In this document: in pieces, positions 45,126 through 54,775 of the stretch
Numbering within the stretch: position 1 is the first letter of the stretch
How the letters are laid out: each line of letters opens with the position of its first letter
Assembly: GCA_963675135.1 (NCBI GenBank)
Contig: OY776131.1
Location: forward strand, 29,627,881-29,691,880
DNA: 64,000 bases
Source of the DNA: Galeopsis tetrahit
Lineage: Eukaryota; Streptophyta; Magnoliopsida; Lamiales; Lamiaceae
Direction: 5' to 3'
Notes under the pieces: model-generated
What the model was told of the DNA's origin: nothing
The model's input: only the letters and a program-made list of their open reading frames with translations
The model's database searches: none
Made by a program: the position numbers and the translations under genes

Positions 45126-45207
45126 CAAATCCATAAAAATTCAATTATACATAACAAATACACGTCCAAATCCATAAAAATTCAATTATACATAACAAAT
45201 ACACGTC
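45126..45207 (+). repeat. 41-bp tandem duplication in the CACTA interior
   Basis: Two exact adjacent copies beginning CAAATCCATAAAAATTC, at 45126-45166 and 45167-45207. Confidence 0.9.
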
Positions 45208-48200
45208 CAACAGATGTTCGAAAAATGTAAACAATATACTATAAACTGCGCGCGTTAAAATTCTATGAAAGAACGATTTGCAGCTTCCACTACAATTAAC
45301 CATAAAGGAGTGTTTTCTGCAATGGCAACTCTTGTATCAGCTAGCCTCAATTTCTCACCTGGGTGTTGACAATGTCCTCATATATGATGCTTAGGTCAGC
45401 TACACATACCTTTAATAAATTTCATAATAAAAAAAAAAAGTGTTAACCACAAAGTACTCACAAAAATAATTATAATAAACATATACATTACGTTTAAAAT
45501 ATTTGAGCAAAATATCTTTAGTACTTTACATATATTCATGAAAAATAGTATGTACTACAATCTACATTTGTGCATGGTTATATTCAATAACTAGAAAACC
45601 AATCAAATATAAGACACAAGTGCTATACAAGAAAATTATGGAGAAAATATTAAGGCAGATAACCAGGTCATGTATTGTTTGTTAAAACTGATACCTTTGC
45701 ACCGAAAATATACATTCACCAGTCTCTCCTGCCCATGCCAATGAGCTTGATCTTTAGCCTTCAGGTTTTTAAAGAGTATACAAACATCACTTAGTATCCG
45801 AAGATAATTATTACTATAAAGATCTCAAAGATCAATAGTGGTCCTAGAACTTCAAAATTCGAAAAATCATAAGAGATTACATTGGAAAGTACGTACATGT
45901 TGAATAGCAGATAGACTCGTAGGTAATTCCAAATGATCACTTGATTTGCACTAGTGAGAGAATAAAATGAACAATAGACTTTTGTTGTCTGCTTATATTT
46001 GCCCTGAATAAATAAATAATAACACCCGTATACTAGTTAATCATGTATATAAATCGAATTTGATCTAGAAAGACAATTGGAAGGATTCAAACCCACCAAA
46101 ATTATATTTGCAATTATTTTTACTTAGAGTGATAATAACAAGATTAAGGTATGCAATTAGAGTGATAATACCTTAGTTCAGACAATTGGAAGGATTCACA
46201 CCCACCAAAATAAAACATAAATTATTTTTGCTCACTAACAGAATTGCACTTTCATAGAAAATAATTCCATAAGATCACTTATGGAAGAAATTAGTTCAGA
46301 AATATACAAATTACCTAGAGTGACGGGGAAATTAGTAGGTATGCTGCCTCCAATTTGGTTGTTATAAAGGCATAAATCTCCCATTGGAATACACTAATTG
46401 TCTCTGAGAAAAATTACGAAATGTACAATTATGAAATACAACAAACTAGGTTATGATTTGTACTCATAAGCACATATTCATGCCAGTGAAAAGATAAGCC
46501 GCCTTCCACATTAATCATGTTACAATTGTAACTTACCTCCACACAAATTCATAAGAGCTAGTATAGCCACTACAACAACTTCTTGATCAAATCCTTGAAC
46601 TAAATCCAGCAGCAACTTTTTTTCCGCTAAAGAAAATCCCGCATCTACACAACAAAATATGAATGCATTACGCTCAATTGCATAAACCATCTCAAAATAA
46701 AACAGTAGAAATATTAAATATACAAGACACCATTAAACCGTCTCAAAATAAAAAAAAATGAAAGCATTACGCTCAATCCCAGAAACCATTAAACCAGTAA
46801 ATAATTGTTGACCAATATTTAATGGAGTATTAAATATACAGGACTAAGGTATTTCAAATATTGGTCAGCAAATAATTGCAATAATTATTCTAAGTTGCAT
46901 ACAAATCCAGTACACCATCTCACTAAGTTGAAATAAAATAGATCTAAAATCTCAACACTTCAAACTTATGAATGTTAAAGCATCATGTCTTTAACCAAGT
47001 GAAACCCTTCGGTTGCACATCCACTCCAAATCATTAATTTGCACATCCAAGTATCACAGAAACAGGGCATTGAATATAAATCAGTTAAATTATAAAAACC
47101 TTTACAGGAAAGAAAATTACTTACAAAAAAAAAATAAAAATTCCAAGAGCAATACTTAGAAACGTCAAACATGTACCATGTAAGAGTGCAGAACCGGGGG
47201 CATACATGTTAATTTTTTAAAACATTGTCCACATATTATTGTACAAGAATAAATCTAATGTTGATCTATAAGGGAGTTCACTCCTCAAACTGTCATCACC
47301 GTTCCTCTAGTAGTAAAACCCCATAATGTTGAGCTACAAGAAAGAAGTTCACATGGATCAATGAATAGATAAATTAATAATCAAACCTCATTACCCACTG
47401 TCCATCATCGAGTAACATTTGCAACTCTCAACCTCATCAGGCCATCACTGTTACGATAATTGTGCCCAGAAAAAAAAGGTTATTTTATAGATCAATTTAT
47501 ATTGGTAACATCGAAGAAGGCATATTTATGGAGATACAAGAACAACCATCACATATTGGAATTCAAGAGGTACATATTATAGGAAAAAGAACTATATATA
47601 AGAGGGGGAGAAAAGCCCAATAAAAATAAAACAAACGATTTGAAAATCAAACCAAGGACTGAAAATAACAAAAGAACTATACAATTTCTTATGAAAATCA
47701 AACCAAGGACCCAAAACAATAAATAAACTCTAAAACCCCATAACTATACTGTAACAGATTTGCATAAACTATTAAACCCTACATCATGATTTGAAATTCA
47801 AAGAGAAGATATAAATAAAGAGATGTCTAAAAAAATTTACATAAATAATTTGACTGCAGACACGAAATCAAACAAATATAAACTCCAACAATAAAGACAG
47901 AGGAATATTTGCTAAACAGGAAAGATTGGACAAGCCCGAGTGATTCTTCCTATTTTTCTGGAGCAGTAACCTGATTGGGATCAGAAAATTAAGAAACAAA
48001 TCAGAGCGGAAAAAGAAACAAAAGCAAAATAGAAAACTGAGCCAAATCAGACCATGGTCGATTAGAAAACAGAAACAAACATGATAAAATCAAATGAAAG
48101 ATAAAACAAACACAAAGAAATTTTGCGCTAAATAAGAAATAATACACAAACTTGAGTGATTCTTCATATTTTCTGGAGCACTAATTCGTCTATTAATTAG

Positions 48201-48450
48201 TCGGCGAATTTGATGCTTGTGTGAAAAGACTATAGGGCTGGATCTTACGGCAATAGAGATAAATTATAGATTAGGAGGTTAACTCCTCCCACGATTGAGG
48301 AAGGAAGAAAGGCGAGAGAAAAGGAGGCTGAATTGTGAGCGAGAGTAGTAGGGCGGGGCGAGAGATTAGGACTTTAGGAAAGAATTGACGAAAGATTAAT
48401 AGAAATGAGGAAAAAATAAATAAAATTAAAAAGAGATTATGATGACTGTT

Positions 48451-48507
48451 TCTGGGAATCGAACCCAGGACCTAGGAATAAAAAATTTGTCCCCCAACCA
48501 CTTGAGC
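48451..48507 (-). other. tRNA-like stretch with pol III box A/B resemblance
   Basis: On the minus strand it runs from GCTCAAGTGGTTGGGGG to GGGTTCGATTCCCA. The latter closely matches a tRNA T-arm / box B, and the former resembles a D-arm / box A. It is about 57 bp, too short and incomplete for a functional tRNA. It is probably a tRNA-derived relic inside the CACTA element. Confidence 0.5.
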
Positions 48508-48587
48508 GTCACTAAATTTAATTAGAATTTGGAGGCGTCTTTATATATCTAATATGGTGATGCTTACTTAAAAAGGTCACTAAGAAC

Positions 48588-48618
48588 GCGTTACTACAGG
48601 GGTGTTTTTCTACTAGTG
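48588..48618 (-). repeat. CACTA right terminal inverted repeat
   Basis: Ends TTTTTCTACTAGTG on the plus strand; the reverse complement aligns with 44611-44641. Confidence 0.85.
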
Positions 48619-48621
48619 GAA
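48619..48621. repeat. Target-site duplication of the CACTA element, right copy
   Basis: GAA, matching 44608-44610. Confidence 0.88.
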
Positions 48622-49354
48622 ACATGTTGCTGAATCTTCTTCTAGAAAAAGAAAAAGAAAATTCATTATTGATGATGAAGAAGAGACTGAACAGATTGGT
48701 AGAATTACCAGGTCTAAAAGCAAGCTAAAGCATGGTGATACTGAAAATAGACCAAGTGATGTGCTGATAGCTGAATCAGTTGAAAAGCATAATCAGATGC
48801 TTGCTCAGAAGAAAATTGAAATGACTGAGAAAAGATCTGCTGAACAGATTAGAAAACAAAAGATGAAAGATGCAGAAGCTACAAGAAAGAAGTTTGATAA
48901 TAGAGTTGCTGCATTGAAAAAGAAAATGAAGTCTAAATCTGTTGGAACTGTTCTGGATGAACAATTCATGGAATTTGTTGTGGATCCAGAAGATATGGAG
49001 TTCTGGAATAACTTGAAAAAGAAATGGCAGATTGCAAATTTTATTGTGAAGAAATTTAGTAACCATTCAAGCAAGGAAGATGAATATTCTGACTTTGATG
49101 CATTCATGATGAATATCTCAAGAGAATTTTGGGAACATATTCTGTTGTTAGCTGCTAGTACAGGTATACAGATCTTATGTCCTGAAGAACCAGTTTGGGA
49201 TCCTCGAAGACTTGAAAATGGTGAACCAGATTACTCAGAGATCAGAAACACAATTTCACAAATCATTAAAGATGAAGGAATCACTGATCATAAGCACATG
49301 ATGGATATCAAGAACAGATTGTACTTGGCATTCAGAATTCCTGATAGAGACTGA
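48622..49354 (+). pseudogene. Env-position ORF of element F, C-terminal part
   Basis: Continues the frame interrupted at 44610; counting bases shows that removing the CACTA element and one GAA leaves the frame open from 42164 to the TGA at 49352-49354, about 1059 residues. Contains a KRKRK basic cluster, RITRSKSKLK, a lysine-rich helix, then NLKKKWQIANFIVKKF and a tail ending LYLAFRIPDRD, matching the C-terminal region of B and C (WQIQHHIVRKF, LYLAYRI). This end is conserved between the two families, which argues for a constrained function. Confidence 0.9.
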
Positions 49355-49565
49355 AGATGAAGGACTATGCTGAAGAGATAACATTTCTTATCCTTATCTT
49401 TATTTCTTTATTTCTGTGATTATGTGACTTAGTTGTAATATGTGATATATTTGATCTTATTTTGGATTTGAATCTTAATCTGATGTTTTGAATTGATGAA
49501 CTAATATGATTAACTATATATCTTAACTACTGATCTATTAATGTTTAAGTAGTTTTAGCTTCATC

Positions 49566-49578
49566 AAAAAGGGGGAAA
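49566..49578 (+). promoter_or_regulatory. Polypurine tract before the internal LTR of F
   Basis: AAAAAGGGGGAAA, then T and the LTR start at 49580. Confidence 0.9.
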
Positions 49579-49579
49579 T

Positions 49580-50938
49580 TGTTGGGATATGAATCCTATA
49601 AACAATGTTCTAATTGATGATTGTATGTTTTGATGGCCAAAAGTAACTTTAGAATTAATGATATATGTGATTATATGTTTGTATATGTGAGATACATGTT
49701 ATAAGATTACTGATCTTAATGTGTTATGTTGTTTAAGTTTACTGATCTTAGTATATTACTAATCTGATATATGAACTGTTTAAGAACTAAGCTGATGGAA
49801 GTTTTGTATAGACAGCTTATAGTATAGGACTTAGTTATACTCATCTGTATGTAGTTCAGTTGATGTATAGATAGGTTTTATATTTGTAAAAGTTGTATTC
49901 TATTGTATTCAGCATTGTAATAGTTAGAACAGTAGATTAGATTGAAGTCAGAAGACTAAAGAAGACTAAGAGATGACTAAGAAGACTACTTCAGAGTTTG
50001 AAGAAATCAAGTGAAGTATTTGAAAGAAGCTGAACAATTTTGAAGAACTGTGCTGACCAAGAGCAGTAAAACTAAGAAGAGTAGTTTACTGTGCTGAGTT
50101 GGTTTATTTGAAGAATAAGTTTGGATAACTTATTTAAGACGTAACTGAAGATATATATGAAGATAAGCTGACTTGGAAAGATAAGATAAGTTGGTTACAA
50201 AAAGAAAGAAGTTACAAAACAAGAAACGGTTATGAGTTAGTTGAGAGTTAGTTCACAAACTGCTAACTGTCTTACTAATGCTTATAAATACCGTGTGATC
50301 TTCTACTTGAAAAGACTACAGATACAATTACTATTCAAGAGCAAATCAAGAAGCATTCAAGTATTCAAGCACTCACGGAGTTGAAGATTGAAGAACTGAA
50401 GAAAAGCCACAGATCTGATTTGAAGAAACAAAGGCTATCATCAAGAGAAGTTTTACTTTTCGTTTTAAGTTTTTGTTGTTGTAAACAAGTGTGCTAGTTA
50501 CTTGTGAAATTACTAGTTGATCGAAGATATACCTGGTGGTGTAATCGACAAGATCGAAGTCTTAATCTTGGGACTCTAAGCTACAAGTACTCAAGTGGAA
50601 AAGAGTAATAAAACATCGCAACTGGAGTTGTGAGAGTGGATGTAGACATTTGTCGAACCACTATAAAATCTTGTGTTCTTTATTGTTTTATGTTTTGATT
50701 AACTGTTGATATATTTGTTGAATAAGAACAGTAAGTTTTCTAAAGAAAAGATTTAAAGAAAAGTTGAGTATAAAAGCTAACTGTTTAGTACTGAGCTGAT
50801 TTTAAGAACAGTACTGTACAGAACACATTTCCGCACTTAAACTCTGATATTTTGATAGAATTTGAAAAGTCTATTCACCCCTCCCCTCTAGACTTTTTCT
50901 TAGCTTACTCAATCTTAACTCAACTTTTGGGACCAACA
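49580..50938 (+). repeat. Internal (second) LTR of element F (1359 bp)
   Basis: Complete TGTTGGGATA...GACCAACA LTR, but followed by ATTAAATATA rather than a primer-binding site or the AACTT duplication. It carries variants not shared by the outer two, for example CTACAGATACAATTACTATT where both outer LTRs read CTACTGAAACTACTACTACT. Confidence 0.93.
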
Positions 50939-51009
50939 ATTAAATATATATCTTAACTACTGATCTATTAATGTTTAAGTAGTTTTGGCTTCATCAAAAA
51001 GGGGGAAAT
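50939..51009 (+). repeat. 71-bp duplicated pre-LTR segment with polypurine tract (F)
   Basis: Matches the sequence just before the internal LTR (TATATCTTAACTACTGATC to AAAAAGGGGGAAA at 50996-51008). It therefore joins the end of one LTR to a second copy of the 3' untranslated end. Confidence 0.9.
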
Positions 51010-52374
51010 TGTTGGGATATGAATCCTATAAACAATGTTCTAATATATGATTATATGTTTTGATGGCCAAAAGTAACTTTAGAGTTAATGATATATGTGA
51101 TTATATGTTTGTATATGTGAGATACATGATATAAGATTACTGATCTTAATGTGTTATGTTGTTTAAGTTTACTGATCTTAGTATATTACTAATCTGATAT
51201 ATGAACTGTTTAAGAACTAAGCTGATGGAAGTATTGTATAGACAGCTTATAGTATAGGACTTAGTTATACTCATCTGTATGTAGTTCAGTTGATGTATAG
51301 ATAGGTTTTATATTTGTAAAAGTTGTATTCTATTGTATTCAGCATTGTAATAGTTAGAACAATAGATTAGATTGAAGTCAGAAGACTAAAGAAGACTAAG
51401 AGATGACTAAGAAGACTATTTCAGGGTTTGAAGAAATCAAGTGAAGTTTTTGAAAGAAGCTGAACAGTTTTGAAGAACTGTGCTGACCAAGAGCAGTAAA
51501 ACTAAGAAGAGTAGTTTACTGTGCTGAGTTGGTTTATTTGAAGAATAAGTTTGGATAACTTATTTAAGGCGTAACTGAAGATATATATGAAGATAAGCTG
51601 ACTTAGAAAGATAAGATAAGTTGGTTACAAAAAGAAAGAAGTTACAAAACAAGAAACGGTTATGAGTTAGTTGAGAGTTAGTTCACAAACTGCTAACTGT
51701 CTTACTAATGCTTATAAATACCGTATGATCTTCTACTTGAAAAGACTACTGAAACTACTACTACTCAAAGTGTTCAAGAGAAAATCAAGAAGCATTCAAG
51801 TATTCAAGCACTCACAGAGTTGAAGATTGAAGAACTGAAGAAAAGCCACAGATCTGATTTGAAGAAACAAAGGCTATCATCAAGAGAAGTTTTACTTTTC
51901 ATTTTAAGTTTGTATTGTTGTAAACAAGTGTGCTAGTTACTTGTGAAATTACTAGTTGATCGAAGATATACCTTTTGTAATCGACAAGATCGAAGTCTTA
52001 ATCTTGGGACTCTAAGCTACAAGTACTCAAGTGGAAAAGAGTAATAAAACATCGCAACTGGAGTTGTGAGAGTGGATGTAGACATTTGTCGAACCACTAT
52101 AAAAATCTTGTGTTCTTTACTGTTTATGTTTTGATTAACTGTTGATATATTTGTTGAATAAGAACAGTAAGTTTTCTAAAGAAAAGATTTAAAGAAAAGT
52201 TGAGTATAAAAGCTAACTGTTTAGTACTGAGCTGATTTTAAGAACAGTACTGTACAGAACACATTTCCGCACTTAAACTCTGATATTTTGATAGAATTTG
52301 AAAAGTCTATTCACCCCTCCCCTCTAGACTTTTTCTTAGCTTACTCAATCTTAACTCAACTTTTGGGACCAACA
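51010..52374 (+). repeat. Terminal (third) LTR of element F (1365 bp)
   Basis: Complete LTR followed by the AACTT target-site duplication. Differs from the 5' LTR at roughly nine bases plus a 10-bp and a 3-4-bp indel, by eye. Confidence 0.93.
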
Positions 52375-52379
52375 AACTT
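52375..52379. repeat. Target-site duplication of element F, right copy
   Basis: AACTT, matching 33587-33591. Confidence 0.92.
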
Positions 52380-54775
52380 TCACTCAACTTTTTGTTAGGT
52401 GAACCAAAAATGATACCATCTACGTAAATTTGGACGAGTAAAATGTCTTTCCCTTCTTGTCTTCTGAACAAGGTTCTATCGACCTTGCCCTTAGTAAAAC
52501 TATTTTCTAATAGAAAGAGAGAGAGAGTATCATACCATGCTCTTGGAGCTTGCTTTAGTTCATATAAGACTTTCTTCAATCTGTACACCTGGTTGCCTTT
52601 GACTTCGAAACCTGGGGGTTGTTCAACATACACTTCTTCCGCAAGAATACCGTTAAGAAATGCACTTTTAACATCCATTTGATATACAATAAACTTCATA
52701 TAGGCAGCATATGCAAGGAACAAACGAATGGCTTCTAATCTAGCAACAGGAGCATAAGTTTCATCGTAGTCTATGCCTTCAGCTTGTGAATAGCCTTGGG
52801 CTACTAGTCTAGCCTTATTTCTAACGACCACATCATTCTCATCTTTCTTGTTTTTAAAAATCCATCGAGTGCCAACTACATTGTGATGTTCCGGCCTATC
52901 GACAAGTTCCCAGACGTCGTTTAAAAAACAAACTGGTTCAACTCGTCTTGCATAGCAATGATCCAATTACTATCAGCCAATGCCTCTTTAACTGTAGTAG
53001 GCTCGATAGAAGATAGGAAACAACACCAGCAAAATATAGATGGACTAGGTTGTTCTTGCGACTCAAAGAGTTGTCGTCTAGTCTTCACACCAATAGTAGA
53101 GTCACCAATAATATTTTCAGTATCATGCGCAGATTTCCATGTTTTTCTAGACTTAACAGGAATACTATCATCATCTACATCAGGTATTGCATCATGCATT
53201 TCAACATCATTTGTATCAACATATTTAATAGGAGTAGATGAGTTAACTAGAGCAGGCATGTCAACTGGTCTAGTAGACTTACCTTGAGCACTTACCTTCT
53301 CGTTGTCATCAGACTCGAGAGCTTTCATAAATGGATTGTAAGCTTGAACGGATTCATATATTTCTGATTCTTTATCAGATTCGATCGATAGATCAGTCAC
53401 CTTCTCACTGATCTTGTCGGCAGACGAGTCCTGTCGAGATTCATCGAAAACCACATGTGGTGTTTCTTCCACACAAAGAGTTGAGTAGTTGAATACCCTA
53501 AATGCTTTGCTAGTCGAGGAGTATCCTAAGAATATCCCCTCGTCTGTTTTAGCATCGAATGCATTCAACTTGCTTTTTCCATTGTTATGGATGAAACACT
53601 TACAACCAAATATATGGAAATATGAAATTCTGGATTTTCTACCTTTCCAAACCTCGTAAGGTGTCTTACCTAATACTTTGTTAATCGCACTTCTGTTCTG
53701 AGAGTGGCATGCAGTATTGATTGCTTCGGCCCAAAACTTTTGAGGAGTTTTGTATTCGGCTAGCATGGTTCTACAGGCTTCCTTGAGAGTTCGATTCCTT
53801 CTTTCTACTACACCGTTCTGTTGTGGAGTCCTAGCTGCACTAGTAAGGTGTTGGATACCACGTTTAGCGCAAAAATCTTGGATATAGCAATTAATGAACT
53901 CAGTACCCTTGTCACTACGAATCTTGATAATAGACTGGTTCTTCTCAACTTGTAACTTCTTCAACAGATCAGGTAGAAGAGTCTGTGTGTCACTCTTCTT
54001 GTGTAGGAAGACTACCCAAGTAAACTTAGAATAGTCGTCTACAACAACAAGTGTGTACCTTCTACCATTCAAGGTTGGAGGAGTTATCGGAACATGAAGA
54101 TCCATATGTAGTAGTTCTAAGACTCTACTTGTTGAGAGAGTAGGAATTGATTTAAAGGAACCTTTTACCTGTTTACCTTTCTGACAAGCATTGCATACAT
54201 GTGATTTGTAATAAACTTCGTTGGGTAAACCTTCCACTAGGTAATCTCTTGCAATCTTATTAATTACCTTAAAGTTCATGTGACAAAGGCGTCTATGCCA
54301 AAGCCAACCGAGCTCTTTAGGGTTCTTACTAAGAAGACAAGTATCCCGCGGACAGCTATTCCAATTCACAATGTATACGCTGCCTTGTCTTATGACGACG
54401 AGTAGGATAGTATGAGTCCTCTTGTCTATGATCTCGCACTTTCGGCTTTTAAACTACACTTTATAACCACGGTCACAGAATTGAGAAACAGAAAGTAAAT
54501 TGTATTTCAAACCTTCTACGTAGGATACGTCCTGTATCTCTACATCTCCATTTCTGATGTAACCAAAGCCTTTTATAACAGCAGTGGAGTTATTACCAAA
54601 TATCACCTTGGGTCCTTCTTGCTCGTGGTAACTCGATAGAAGAGCCTTAGTACCTGTCATGTGGTGCGAACAACCACTATCAATGTACCAAGTTTCTCCT
54701 ACTGAGCCACCCTTCTTATACAAGTCAAGTCGACCCTGCAATGAAGATATTCAATAATTTAGGTACCCACTTTGT
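52375..54775 (-). pseudogene. pol: Pol of element E, N-terminal part (protease, integrase, RT start)
   Basis: From about 54741 (MQGRLDLYKKGGSVGETWYI) through protease DSGCSHHMTG, pre-integrase WHRRLCHMNFK, integrase (HMDLHVP, RSDKGTEF, TPQQNGVVERRN) and RT up to the F insertion. Breaks: TAG at 54454-54456 and a frameshift near 52921-52930 at the start of RT. The RT motif at 52415-52426 reads YVDG, losing an aspartate. HMDLHGP has become HMDLHVP. The frame continues at 33591-32682. Confidence 0.9.

Larger units (their letters stand above)
44611..48618. mobile_element. Non-autonomous CACTA transposon (4.0 kb)
   Basis: Ends CACTA...TAGTG with imperfect terminal inverted repeats of about 31 bp and a GAA duplication. 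Sub-terminal regions hold many copies of GTGACGCT / AGCGTCAC in both orientations, the usual binding-site arrays of this superfamily. The 4 kb interior is AT-rich with no transposase ORF, so movement would need an autonomous relative. Internal features are a 41-bp tandem duplication, a near-duplicate of about 60 bp at 46069-46130 and 46178-46240, and a tRNA-like stretch near the right end. Confidence 0.92.
33592..52374 (+). mobile_element. Element F: Sirevirus-type retrotransposon with three LTRs
   Basis: Plus-strand order: 5' LTR, primer-binding site, gag, pol, spacer, env-position ORF (split by CACTA), polypurine tract, internal LTR 49580-50938, a 71-bp piece of the 3' untranslated end with a second polypurine tract, and terminal LTR 51010-52374. 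AACTT flanks the whole unit on both sides, so all three LTRs belong to one insertion. The 5' and terminal LTRs share variants absent from the internal one. Host site: the RT domain of E. Confidence 0.93.

Noticed and set aside
46975..47172. 65-codon minus-strand ORF in the CACTA interior as a transposase fragment
   Set aside because: No resemblance to CACTA transposase motifs; likely chance.
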